A program made the translations under genes and the position numbers. Under the pieces are notes generated by a model. That model was not told where the DNA came from, did no database searches, and saw nothing but the letters and a program-made list of their open reading frames with translations. Of a DNA stretch of 64,000 nt, positions 8,467-16,936 are shown piece after piece. Each line of letters begins with the position of its first letter. The first letter of the stretch is position 1. This DNA is from Sphingomonadaceae bacterium (GTDB lineage: Bacteria > Pseudomonadota > Alphaproteobacteria > Sphingomonadales > Sphingomonadaceae), in assembly GCA_947477745.1 (NCBI GenBank), contig CANJUF010000005.1:62001-126000 (forward strand), written 5' to 3'.

Positions 8467-10185
8467 TTACTTGCGGCGATAAACCGTGCGTCCGCGCGCA
8501 ATCGTCTCCACCACCTTGATCTCGGCCAGTTTCGCCGGATTGACCTCGAGCGGATCGGCGTCGAGGATCACCAGATCGGCGCGCTTGCCCCGCTCGATCG
8601 TGCCCTTGCTTGCTTCCTCGAAATACTGGCGCGCGCCGTTGATGGTCATCGCCTGAAGTGCCTCGTACGGACTGATGCGCTGGTCCGGACCGAGGACATG
8701 GCCGCTGCGCGTCGTCCGGTTCACCGCGATAGCCATCAGCCGCATGGCCATCGGCGGCACGACCGGCGCGTCGTTGTGAATGGTGAAGGGGATCGCGCGC
8801 TGGATCGCCCAGCGGGCCGGGCTGATCTTGCTGGCGCGCTCTTCGCCGAAGATCTTGCGGTGCCAGTCCCCCCAGAAATAGGGATGGACCGAATAGAACG
8901 AAGGCACGATGCCCAGCACCCTGGCCTGGTCCATCTGCATCTCGGTCATCAGCTGGGCATGGATGATGACGGTGCGGTGATCCAGCTTTGCCTCGCCGAT
9001 TTCGCTCGCGACCGCATCGATCAGCAGCTGGATCGCGGCATCGCCGTTGGCGTGAGCAAGAACCGGCACTTTTGCTGAAATGCAGGCCGCCACGTCGCGC
9101 ATGAAGGCGTATTTCTCGACCGTGGGATAGGCGACATAGTCCGCGCCCTTGCCCTCGGGCGGCAGCAGATAGGGCTTCGACAGCCAGGCCGTGCGTCCCT
9201 GCGGCGAGCCGTCGAGCACGAATTTGGTCCCGCCCACGCGGAAGCCGCCCACGTAGGCCTTGCTGACTGGAACCGCGCAAGTGGCCTGCGCCTCTTTGGG
9301 AAGGCCGCTAAAAGCCTGATAGGCGACCAGATCGACCGGGAGCGGCTGTCCGCTGGCAGCGAGATGCGCCTCGATCGCGGCCACGTCGGCGGCGCTGGCC
9401 GCCCCGTCCTGCACGGTGGTGAAGCCTTCTCTGGCATAGGTATCGAGCGCGGCCAGCAGGCCCGGAACCGGCGAGGCAGGGCCGCGTCCGTAGATCTGGC
9501 CGAGCACGCCGTAAGCCGCGATTTCCTCCAGCACACCGTCCGGTTCGCTCGAGCCGGCCACGCGGCGAATGATCCCGCCCGCCCGATCCTTGCTCGCCGA
9601 GGTTATCCCCGCCGCGGCCAGCGCTGCCGAATTGGCCACGGCAAGATGGCCGGAGACGTGGAGGATCGCGATCGGCCGGCTCGATGAAACCGCATCGAGA
9701 TCGGCGCGGGTGGGATGGCGGTTCTCGGCGAGCAGGCTGTCGTCATAACCATAGCCCACCGCCCATGCGCCTTCGGGCAGGGCCTTGGCGGCAATGTGAT
9801 CGCGCAGGCGCTGTTGCAGCGAGGCGATGTCGGTGACAGGGCCGACCGGCGGCGAGGACAGGTTGGCATAGCCGCTCATCCGCCCGACCATGGTGGCGTG
9901 GCTGTGGCTGTCGATGAAGCCGGGAACGAGCGCATGGTCGCCCAGTTCGATCACGCGCGTGTCCGGCCCGGCGAGACGCATTACCACGCTGCGCGATCCG
10001 GTCGCGGCGATAGTCTCGCCGCGCAGAGCCACCGCTTCGGGCCGGGACGTATCCATGGTGATGATGTGCTTGCCGAGGAGGATCGTGTCGGCGCGCTGCG
10101 ACGCTTCGGGCACGCCGGTAGTCGCGCAGCCTGCGAGCAGGAGCAAGCCCGCTGCCGCCAGTGCCAAATTTCTCTTCGCGCGCAT
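8467..10185 (-). CDS. Amidohydrolase family lipoprotein (YtcJ-like)
   Basis: 572 aa from the ATG at 10185. This start gives a lipoprotein signal (MRAKRNLALAAAG, then LLLLAGC) and avoids overlap with the divergent SDR gene. Metal-dependent amidohydrolase features: SHSH in GFIDSHSHATM for the first metal pair, H in VLAHANGD, H in IIHAQLM, and D in IHNDAPV. The YtcJ / N-substituted-formamide-deformylase-like group has this length and an HVSGH segment, seen here. It is likely anchored in an outer or periplasmic membrane face, hydrolysing a C-N or ester bond of an imported compound. It is convergent with the Rieske gene (7 bases between stops). Confidence 0.85.
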   Translation of the reverse strand: MRAKRNLALAAAGLLLLAGCATTGVPEASQRADTILLGKHIITMDTSRPEAVALRGETIAATGSRSVVMRLAGPDTRVIELGDHALVPGFIDSHSHATMVGRMSGYANLSSPPVGPVTDIASLQQRLRDHIAAKALPEGAWAVGYGYDDSLLAENRHPTRADLDAVSSSRPIAILHVSGHLAVANSAALAAAGITSASKDRAGGIIRRVAGSSEPDGVLEEIAAYGVLGQIYGRGPASPVPGLLAALDTYAREGFTTVQDGAASAADVAAIEAHLAASGQPLPVDLVAYQAFSGLPKEAQATCAVPVSKAYVGGFRVGGTKFVLDGSPQGRTAWLSKPYLLPPEGKGADYVAYPTVEKYAFMRDVAACISAKVPVLAHANGDAAIQLLIDAVASEIGEAKLDHRTVIIHAQLMTEMQMDQARVLGIVPSFYSVHPYFWGDWHRKIFGEERASKISPARWAIQRAIPFTIHNDAPVVPPMAMRLMAIAVNRTTRSGHVLGPDQRISPYEALQAMTINGARQYFEEASKGTIERGKRADLVILDADPLEVNPAKLAEIKVVETIARGRTVYRRK

Positions 10186-10294
10186 CGTCCCGGCTTCCTC
10201 ACTTGCTCTTGTCCGCCCTTCCCTAACGTGCTGTTGTCGCCGCCGGAAGTGTTCGCCGGCAGACAAGGCGAAACGCACAATGGAGAGAAGGCAC

Positions 10295-11104
10295 ATGCAG
10301 GTAAGGCTCGACGGCAAGACCGCGTTCGTCAGCGGCGCAAGTTCGGGGATCGGCAGGCAGTGCGCCTATGACCTCGCCGAGGCAGGCGCCGACGTCGTCG
10401 TCCATGGGCGCGATGTCGAACGCAGCGAGGAAACCGCCGCGAAGGTGCGCGAACTGGGCGCAAAAGCGGTGGTCGCGATCGGCGATCTCGCCACTGTCGA
10501 AGGCTGCGAAAGCGTGGCCAAGGCTTCGCTGGACGGCTTCGGCAAGATCGACATCTGCGTCAACAATTGCGGCGTTTCGCTGCGGCAGGACAATCCGCGC
10601 TGGGACGAACTTGAACATTCCGAATGGATCGCTTCGCTCGAAGTGAATTTCCTTTCGAGCATTCGCATGTCCAAGGCCTTCTATCCCGGCATGAAGGCGC
10701 AGAACTGGGGCCGGATCATCCATATCTCGACGCTGGGCGCATGGATCCCGGGCCTTCTGAGCGATTACACCACGCCCAAGGCCGCGCTCAACAAGCTCAC
10801 GATCGACATGTCCAAGCAGTGCGGGCCGGACGGCGTGACCGTCAACGCGGTCCTTCCCGGCACGATCATCACGCCGCAGATCGAGCGTTACATCGACGTG
10901 CTCAACGAGCAGCTCGGCTGGGACACCGACGATTGGGAAGAGCGCAAGCGCCGCTACGTCACCGAGGTCTATCCGCAACCGATCCACCGTCTGGGCGAGC
11001 CGCATGACATCGCCGCGCTAGTGGTGTTCCTCGCCAGCGATCACGCGGGCTATGTCACCGGCGCCTTGATCAAGTGCGACGGCGGATCAAGCCCTTCGGT
11101 TTAG
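10295..11104 (+). CDS. Short-chain dehydrogenase/reductase
   Basis: 269 aa from the ATG at 10295, which has GGAGAG 8 bases upstream; longer upstream frames only run through the opposite gene. SDR core: SGASSGIG at about residue 13, an HGRDVER cofactor-specificity segment with Arg (NADP-like), VNNCG in place of NNAG, catalytic Ser in HISTLG, and YTTPK for the Tyr/Lys pair. The C-terminal VTGALIKCDGG is standard. The Asn-Cys-Gly variant is a small oddity. It is divergent from the amidohydrolase gene, with about 110 bases between starts. Confidence 0.87.
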   Translation: MQVRLDGKTAFVSGASSGIGRQCAYDLAEAGADVVVHGRDVERSEETAAKVRELGAKAVVAIGDLATVEGCESVAKASLDGFGKIDICVNNCGVSLRQDNPRWDELEHSEWIASLEVNFLSSIRMSKAFYPGMKAQNWGRIIHISTLGAWIPGLLSDYTTPKAALNKLTIDMSKQCGPDGVTVNAVLPGTIITPQIERYIDVLNEQLGWDTDDWEERKRRYVTEVYPQPIHRLGEPHDIAALVVFLASDHAGYVTGALIKCDGGSSPSV

Positions 11105-11112
11105 AACCCTTA

Positions 11113-11195
11113 GTCATTGCGAGCGAAGCGAAGCAATCCAGGGCTTCGCTTCGCTTTCCACTAGATTGCCGCGGGCCTTCGGCCCTCGCAATGAC
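11113..11195. repeat. Interspersed cruciform-like repeat, family A copy 1
   Basis: Outer 11-base inverted repeats (gtcattgcgag and ctcgcaatgac) enclose two inner hairpins. The first has 11-base arms (cgaagcgaagc / gcttcgcttcg); the second has gggcc-ttc-ggccc. This predicts a three-way-junction structure in RNA or a cruciform in DNA. It fills the convergent gap between the SDR and sulfotransferase genes. The core gaagcaatccaggg recurs at 47471-47485. Confidence 0.85.
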
Positions 11196-11214
11196 GATGC
11201 GTGAAGCCGCGTTA

Positions 11215-12357
11215 CTACAGCCCGAACCGCTCGGTGTAGAAGCGGAACTCTGCGGCCATTTCCTCGGGGTCGAGGCCGAAGAATTCGGGCCGCGCATCGT
11301 GCTGGCCCTTGGGATGCTCCTCTTGCCACTCGGCGATCCGGGCTTCCATTCCCTCGGGCCAAGGCCAGCCGAAGTGCGCATAAACCTCGCGCATCTGCTT
11401 CACCGGATCGACGATCTGGACGCGGTGGTACACATCGTGGAAGCGATCTTCGCCCAGCCGCTCGCGCGCGGCCAGCGACCTCGTCAAGGCCTCCACCCAG
11501 TAAGCGCGGTGCTCGTGGCCGAGATAGACCGGGTTCGGATTGTCCACGAAAGCGCGGCGGAAGTGGTAGATCAGCGAGCAGACCGATGACAGCGCGCGCT
11601 GCGGTTCGCGGTGAGTCCACACGAAGTTGGCGTCGGGATAAACCTTGAGCAGCGGCTCGATGTCGTAAGTGTGAACCGGGGTCTTGAGATACCAGCGCTT
11701 GGGCGGACAGCGCCATTGCAGCAGTTGCAGAACCCGCTTGTGATACTCGTAGGCGCGGACCATGTTGGCTTCGTATTCGGGCGCGATAGTCCGCGCGTTG
11801 AAGCTGGGCACATGGACGAACAGCTCGAACGATGGGCCTGACGAGAACGCCTCCATCAGCACGTGCGCGCATTCCTGCGACTTATCGACGCCGCGCGGAA
11901 GCATCTCGGTCGCCTCGGGCACCAATTGCTGGAACCCTTCCTCGCCCGCCTGCGAAATGGCGATGCGCGGATCGGTGAGTTCGGTCGCCTTTTCGGGCGG
12001 CGGGCAGTGCCGCTCCTGCTCCCACACCCGCAGGATGCGGGTGGCGGGATCGAGCCCCATCATGTGGCTGAAAGCGGTGCTGCCGGTGCGCGGCAGGCCG
12101 ATCCCGAACAGCGGAGTCACGATTTCTTCCTCGCCGATCTCGGGATGGCGCTTGAACCAGTCATGCGCCTCAAGCTGGTTGACCAGATGCGCGATCAGCA
12201 TTTCGGGCACCGCGCCCGCGCCGAACTCGGTCAGCTCGCTCTCGGTGTTGATCGCATCGACCAGCCGATGCATCGGCTCGAGATACCAGTCGTCGCCCCA
12301 GTCGGAGAGGCCGGTGCGCTCCTTCGCGGCCTTCATCAGCGTATTGGCGTCGATCAT
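11215..12357 (-). CDS. Sulfotransferase family protein
   Basis: 380 aa. The PAPS-binding 5'-phosphosulfate loop is GLPRTGSTAFSHMMG (residues 87-101). The 3'-phosphate-binding region is the later FVWTHREPQRALSSVCSL, with the Arg and Ser expected of sulfotransferases. HPEIGEEEIVTPLFG precedes the loop. Such long cytosolic sulfotransferases are abundant in sphingomonads and presumably sulfonate, or transiently activate, hydrophobic catabolites. Its ATG overlaps the stop of the upstream epimerase by 4 bases (ATGA), so translation is coupled. A second protein of exactly the same length and layout is encoded at 30060-31202. Confidence 0.88.
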   Translation of the reverse strand: MIDANTLMKAAKERTGLSDWGDDWYLEPMHRLVDAINTESELTEFGAGAVPEMLIAHLVNQLEAHDWFKRHPEIGEEEIVTPLFGIGLPRTGSTAFSHMMGLDPATRILRVWEQERHCPPPEKATELTDPRIAISQAGEEGFQQLVPEATEMLPRGVDKSQECAHVLMEAFSSGPSFELFVHVPSFNARTIAPEYEANMVRAYEYHKRVLQLLQWRCPPKRWYLKTPVHTYDIEPLLKVYPDANFVWTHREPQRALSSVCSLIYHFRRAFVDNPNPVYLGHEHRAYWVEALTRSLAARERLGEDRFHDVYHRVQIVDPVKQMREVYAHFGWPWPEGMEARIAEWQEEHPKGQHDARPEFFGLDPEEMAAEFRFYTERFGL

Positions 12358-13334
12358 CTGTATGTCTCTCCCGGTTCATCTGCGTGGTATCCGTCGATCA
12401 TTGGGCCATAGGCCTCGGCGAAACGCACCTTGCACGGCCCTGTGATCGAGCGGCGTTTGGTTGGATCGGCGAGGAAACCGCCGTGCGCACCAAGGACGTC
12501 CATTTCCTCGAACCGTGCTTCTATCCCGAGCCGTTCAGCGGCGATCTCGCACCATTCGCGGCTCGATACCTCGTCGTCGCCCGCCCAATTGGTGACGAGC
12601 GCCGGAACCCCCGCCTCCCCTAGCATCGCCTCAAGCTGATCGCAGATATCGTCGACATGGATCAGCGTCTGCGGCTGCGGCCCGTTGACGAGAATGTTTG
12701 CCTCGCCGTGCTTCATCCGTTCGATGTCGAGCGAGGGGCCGAGGCGCGGCGTGCCCCAAGGCATGAACAACCGCGCGATCGTGGTCGGCAGGCCGAACAT
12801 GCGCGCGCAGGAACCTGCGACCGCCTCGGTGATCAGCTTGGAGACCGGGCTGGCGGGCGACCAGTGCGCCTTGGCCCCGCCCAGGGCATCGCTCTCGCTA
12901 TAGCGGTGCCAGGTATCGGGATTGGGCGCATAGATCGTGCCTGCCGAAATCAACAATGCCGCCTTGGCCTTGCGGCAGTGCTGCCACAGGAAGCCCGGCC
13001 CGTCGGCATTGGCGCGGTAGGCGAGCGCGAACTGATCGGGCCGGTTCGGCACGCGCGCGAAGGCCCCGTGAATCACGTAGGTGAAATCCTCGGGCAGCGC
13101 GGACAAGTGGCCAGAGCCGAGATCGACCGCGCAGGTCGTGATCCCCGCCGCCTCGATCTCCTCGCGCGGGGTCAGTTCGGTGATGCGTATTTCGCGGCCC
13201 TCGCGCGCCGGATCGTCGGCGGCAAGGAAGCGCGCCGCGCCCCACACCTCGTTGTTTTGCGCGAGGTACTCGGCGATCGGCCGTGCGACGCCGCCGGTCA
13301 CGCCGGTGACGAGAATCTTCTCTCCAGAGATCAT
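12354..13334 (-). CDS. NAD(P)-dependent epimerase/dehydratase (extended SDR)
   Basis: 326 aa from the ATG at 13334 (MISGEKILVTGVTGGV), chosen because the Rossmann motif GVTGGVA then lies close to the N terminus as in the family. The extended-SDR layout continues with AVDLGSG, YVIHGAF, an active-site region around LISAGTIYAPN, and LIHVDDICDQLEAML in the substrate domain. The usual Y-x3-K is replaced by a less clear region near SPVSKLITEAVAG, so catalysis may be atypical. It lies in the middle of a leftward operon: luciferase-like oxidoreductase 10 bases downstream of its own promoter side, sulfotransferase overlapping its stop. Confidence 0.8.
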   Translation of the reverse strand: MISGEKILVTGVTGGVARPIAEYLAQNNEVWGAARFLAADDPAREGREIRITELTPREEIEAAGITTCAVDLGSGHLSALPEDFTYVIHGAFARVPNRPDQFALAYRANADGPGFLWQHCRKAKAALLISAGTIYAPNPDTWHRYSESDALGGAKAHWSPASPVSKLITEAVAGSCARMFGLPTTIARLFMPWGTPRLGPSLDIERMKHGEANILVNGPQPQTLIHVDDICDQLEAMLGEAGVPALVTNWAGDDEVSSREWCEIAAERLGIEARFEEMDVLGAHGGFLADPTKRRSITGPCKVRFAEAYGPMIDGYHADEPGETYR

Positions 13335-13344
13335 CGGGCTGCTC

Positions 13345-14352
13345 TCACCATGACTTGATAGCGGGAAGCACCGTGTCGGCAAACCGCGCAAGGTCGTCGT
13401 ATGCCTCGGTGCGGATCGGAATGCCCGCCGCCGGCCCCGAATGGACGATATCGGTGAGCGGCATGGTGTCCACGAAACCTTTCAGCGTCTTGATCACCAT
13501 GTCCGCGCTGCCGATCAGCTCGAAATCGCGGTAGAGATCGCCCGCTTCGTTATCGAGGCCATAGGCCAGTTCCTCGTCGCCCATCCCGGCGCGAACTTCG
13601 GAATAAAAGCGCCAGCGCCGCTGGTACTTTTCGCGGTTGCGCGCCCAGACGCTTTCTGGATCCTCCCGGGTGACGGTGATCGACCAGGGGTTCGAGATGC
13701 GCGCGCCCTCGCGCGGCAGGCCGGCCTGTTCGCGGCCCCGAAAATAGGCGGCGTGAACCTCGGGATCGACCGAGGCGGCATGAAGATGTGCGCCGTGCCG
13801 CCCCGCGCGCTCGGCAGCAGGAGCCGAGGTCGCCGCGACCCATAGCGGCGGGTGCGGCTGCTGGAACGGTTCGGGCCAGACCCCGACATTGTCGAGGCTG
13901 TAATATTTGCCGTGAAAGCTGAAGGGCCGCTGCGTCCAGGCCATCTTCAGCACGGTTATGCCCTCTTCCATCCGCGATGGCCGCGTCTTGGGCGAATAGC
14001 CCCAGCACAGGTATTCCGCCGGATTGTGCCCCGCGCCAACGCAGACGTCGATGCGCCCGCCCGAAAGCTGGTCGAGCACGGCGGTTTCCTGCGCCAGCTG
14101 CGCGGCATGATGAAGCGGCAAAATGTAGGTGTAGGAGCCCAGCCGGACACTCTGCGTGCGCTCGATCAGGGCGGAAAGGAACACCGGCACTGAAGGCGAA
14201 TAGCCATCGGGCTGGAAGAAATGTTCCTGCACCATCAAGCAATCAAAGCCCATCCTCTCGGCCTCGGTCATCAGCCACAGACGGTCCTCGAAGAATTGCG
14301 GCCACGGCTCGCCGTCCGGATTGCGGAAATCCATGGTGAAGGCGACCTGCAT
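13345..14352 (-). CDS. LLM-class flavin-dependent monooxygenase (luciferase-like)
   Basis: 335 aa. The TIM-barrel luciferase-like family is recognised from AERMGFDCLMVQEHFFQP near the N terminus, VRLGSYTYILPLHHAAQLAQETAVLDQLSGGR in pieces around residues 72-105, and the VGAGHNP and FHGKYYSLDNV segments. These bind F420 or FMNH2. The gene begins the leftward operon that continues with the epimerase (stop-to-start 10 bases) and the sulfotransferase. The expected role is oxygenation or dehydrogenation of a catabolic intermediate; a flavin reductase partner is not nearby. Confidence 0.87.
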   Translation of the reverse strand: MQVAFTMDFRNPDGEPWPQFFEDRLWLMTEAERMGFDCLMVQEHFFQPDGYSPSVPVFLSALIERTQSVRLGSYTYILPLHHAAQLAQETAVLDQLSGGRIDVCVGAGHNPAEYLCWGYSPKTRPSRMEEGITVLKMAWTQRPFSFHGKYYSLDNVGVWPEPFQQPHPPLWVAATSAPAAERAGRHGAHLHAASVDPEVHAAYFRGREQAGLPREGARISNPWSITVTREDPESVWARNREKYQRRWRFYSEVRAGMGDEELAYGLDNEAGDLYRDFELIGSADMVIKTLKGFVDTMPLTDIVHSGPAAGIPIRTEAYDDLARFADTVLPAIKSW

Positions 14353-14440
14353 GTTTCGTTCCTCTCGCAGGCATTCCTCGCCGGTCGCCTGCCAACCTGC
14401 AAGGGGGAGGAGCCGCGCCGCGGCTCCTCCATCAAGCCGC

Positions 14441-16684
14441 TCAGAAGCGGTATTCGACCTGCACGCCGTAAGTGCGCGGCGGCGACCAGTGGACAGCGTC
14501 GGCTACAGAGGTGATGAACGCACCGCCATAGACCGCCTTGTCAGTGAGGTTCTTGCCGTAGATCGAAATCGTCAGGCCGCTGTCCTCAGGTGTCCAGGCC
14601 GCTCGCGCATCGATCTTGGCGAAGCTCGGCTGACGCACCCGGCCATCGAGCGTATAATTGACGGCCGTGGAATAATAGAGCGATCCGGTCAGATCGAGCA
14701 TCCCGCCGCCCACCGGGATATGGCCGTTGACAGTGGCCGTGGCAGTGAATTCGGGCGCGCGGATCATCCTGTGTCCGCTGGCATTGAAGGCCACCGTATC
14801 GTTGTTGCCAGCACGGGTCGGCGTCGGTCCGGTAACGCCGCAAGGCTGAGCAAAATCGGTACAGGGCAGCGCGATCGCCGTATTCACGAACTTCTTGTAC
14901 TTGGCATCGACCCAGGCTCCCGCGAGGCGCAGGTCGAACATGTCCGAGAACTTGATCGAGGTATCGAGCTCGACGCCGTTGACCCGTGCCGAATCGGCGT
15001 TGCGCAACACCGAGAGCGGCACAGCCTGGCCGGGCAGGACGACGATGAAGGTCGTCTGCATGTCGGTGTAATCATAGTGGAAGGCGGCGGCTTCAAGCGT
15101 TACCGCATCGCCGATCCTGCCCTTGTAACCCACTTCGTAGGATTTGATCTTCTCGGGGTTTACGACGTCGGGAGGTGACGCAGTAAAGGCGGTGAACGGG
15201 TTATTCGAGTTGAAAACCCCACTCTTGAAACCTTGGCTGTAAGTGAAATAGACATTGCTGGTCGGGGTCAGCTCGTACCTGATCGAAGCCCGCGGAGTGA
15301 AGCTGTCCCAGCTCCGTTCTCCGACTTTCAGAAAAGTCGGTCGCGCACCGGAATATGTCGCGAAGACCGCGCCGCCATCGAGATTGCGCTTTTCCCAGGA
15401 GTAGCGCAGGCCGCCGATCAGCGAGAGCCGATCGGTCACGTCGAAATAGATTTCGCCGAAGCCGGCGAAGGTCTTGACCGACTGAGTTGACCAAATCGAA
15501 ATGTCCGTCGCGGTGCCCGGTGCATCGACGCCAAGCGGGTCCCAGCCGCCGCTGCCATCCGCATAATAACCGCCAAGGGTGAAATTGAGCGAACCGTCAA
15601 GATCGGAAGCGTAGCTGACTTCCTGGCTGAAATACTTGTCAAATGAATGCGGGCGGTAATTGATGCTCAAACCATTGGGCGCGTAGGCCATGTCAGCATC
15701 GAGCACGTTGGACAAATCGCGCGTGAGATAACCGGTAATTGAAGTCAGCGTGCCGGAATCGAGCGAAAGTTCGATCCGCCCCGACAGGTCCAGACTTCTG
15801 CCTACCTGCGGCCGCGAATCGTCGTTGAGAGCTACTTCGTAGGGACGTGTCGGAATGATCGCCTTCGGATCGAGCACGCGCGTGAGCGAATTGCCGTTGA
15901 TCGGCGTGCCATAGATCGCGAAGGTCTCCGACCGCTTGCCGTAAGCGGCGGACAGCAGCACTTCGAGGTTGTCCGTCGGATCCCATCTCAGTTTGCCGCG
16001 GATCTGCCAAGCCTCCTCGCCCTCCAGCGAGGAATTGGGCCTGATGTTCTTATAATAGGTGTCGTTCTTGTGGTAATATCCCGACACGCTGATAGCCGCG
16101 ACATCGGTCGTCACCGGCAGGCTCACCCAGCCCTTGAGAAAAAAGTCGTTGAACCGGCCGTAGCTGGCCGAGAGCATGCCCTCGGTCTCGTAGCTGGGCT
16201 TCTTGGTGAAAACCTGAATCGCGCCGCCGGTGGCGTTGCGGCCGAACAGCGTGCCTTGAGGGCCTTTCAGCACTTCCACGCGCTCGATGTCGGGCAGGTC
16301 GAAAGTTCCTGCCGTGGTCGATGGCATGTAGACCCCATCGACATAGATCGCGACGTTGTTATCCATCGCCGGGCCGGTCACCGTGGCGCTGATGCCGCGC
16401 AGCGCGGGCGCGGTGAAATTGCCCTGACGGTCGATCTTGAGCGAGGGGGTAAGCTGCTCGAGCCCGACGGTATCGGTGATGTTTGCCTTGGCGATATTGT
16501 CGGCGGACAGGGTCGTCAGCGAAATCGGAACATCGCGCGACAGCTCCGAACGCCGCTGCGCGGTGACAATGATGTCGCCGTAGCCGGCCGCTTCGGCGGC
16601 ATCCACGGTATCCTGCGCGAACGCGGTCCCTCCAACCGGCAGCGCCATGCAAGTCGCCGCGAGCAAAAATGCCTTCATCCTCAT
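14441..16684 (-). CDS. TonB-dependent outer-membrane receptor
   Basis: 747 aa from the ATG at 16684, which has GGGAG 8 bases upstream (an ATG at 16678 is also possible). It has a signal peptide ending GGTAFAQ, then a plug with DIIVTAQRR, DVPISLTTLS and the ALRGISATVTGPAMDNNVAIY region, followed by VEVLKGPQGTLFGRNATGGAI. The rest is a beta-barrel rich in alternating aromatic strands, ending in VEYRF with a C-terminal Phe for BAM recognition. This sphingomonad subfamily is mostly linked to uptake of hydrophobic or plant-derived molecules rather than siderophores. It faces the Old Yellow Enzyme gene across a spacer with three dyads. Confidence 0.93.
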   Translation of the reverse strand: MRMKAFLLAATCMALPVGGTAFAQDTVDAAEAAGYGDIIVTAQRRSELSRDVPISLTTLSADNIAKANITDTVGLEQLTPSLKIDRQGNFTAPALRGISATVTGPAMDNNVAIYVDGVYMPSTTAGTFDLPDIERVEVLKGPQGTLFGRNATGGAIQVFTKKPSYETEGMLSASYGRFNDFFLKGWVSLPVTTDVAAISVSGYYHKNDTYYKNIRPNSSLEGEEAWQIRGKLRWDPTDNLEVLLSAAYGKRSETFAIYGTPINGNSLTRVLDPKAIIPTRPYEVALNDDSRPQVGRSLDLSGRIELSLDSGTLTSITGYLTRDLSNVLDADMAYAPNGLSINYRPHSFDKYFSQEVSYASDLDGSLNFTLGGYYADGSGGWDPLGVDAPGTATDISIWSTQSVKTFAGFGEIYFDVTDRLSLIGGLRYSWEKRNLDGGAVFATYSGARPTFLKVGERSWDSFTPRASIRYELTPTSNVYFTYSQGFKSGVFNSNNPFTAFTASPPDVVNPEKIKSYEVGYKGRIGDAVTLEAAAFHYDYTDMQTTFIVVLPGQAVPLSVLRNADSARVNGVELDTSIKFSDMFDLRLAGAWVDAKYKKFVNTAIALPCTDFAQPCGVTGPTPTRAGNNDTVAFNASGHRMIRAPEFTATATVNGHIPVGGGMLDLTGSLYYSTAVNYTLDGRVRQPSFAKIDARAAWTPEDSGLTISIYGKNLTDKAVYGGAFITSVADAVHWSPPRTYGVQVEYRF

Positions 16685-16790
16685 GTGCCCTACTCCCAAG
16701 GTTTTTCGCGTCCGGATAATCCGTCGCGGTGCTTCGGGGCGTATCGGCGATGGCCACTTTCTTGCGGCTCTTGTTGCAGATCGCCCTTAG

Positions 16791-16812
16791 GCAATTGAAA
16801 TATTCCAATTGC
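16791..16812. promoter_or_regulatory. Near-perfect 22-base dyad (operator candidate)
   Basis: Arms gcaattg and caattgc, with an inner part that is also symmetric; 20 of 22 positions obey twofold symmetry. It lies about 107 bases upstream of the TonB receptor start and 125 bases upstream of the Old Yellow Enzyme start. Size and symmetry suit a TetR/LysR/MarR-type site. Confidence 0.5.
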
Positions 16813-16831
16813 GGATGCACGTCAATTCATA

Positions 16832-16847
16832 TGAAGTGGCTACTTCA
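16832..16847. promoter_or_regulatory. 16-base dyad (operator candidate)
   Basis: tgaagtggctacttca has perfect 6-base arms around a 4-base centre, in the same divergent spacer as the neighbouring dyads. Confidence 0.35.
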
Positions 16848-16865
16848 CGCAAATTGACCGCGCCG

Positions 16866-16882
16866 AGGCTAGCGGCTAGCCT
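16866..16882. promoter_or_regulatory. 17-base perfect dyad (operator candidate)
   Basis: aggctagcggctagcct is a perfect palindrome with 8-base arms and a 1-base centre, 54 bases upstream of the Old Yellow Enzyme start. Confidence 0.45.
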
Positions 16883-16936
16883 TGCTGGAATAGCTGTGCG
16901 CGGCAGCTTGAACCTGAGGACCGGAGAAGGCACGCA

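Noticed and set aside
10186..10317. An N-terminal extension of the amidohydrolase to 10317.
   Set aside because: It would overlap the divergent SDR start and bury the lipoprotein signal peptide inside the protein.
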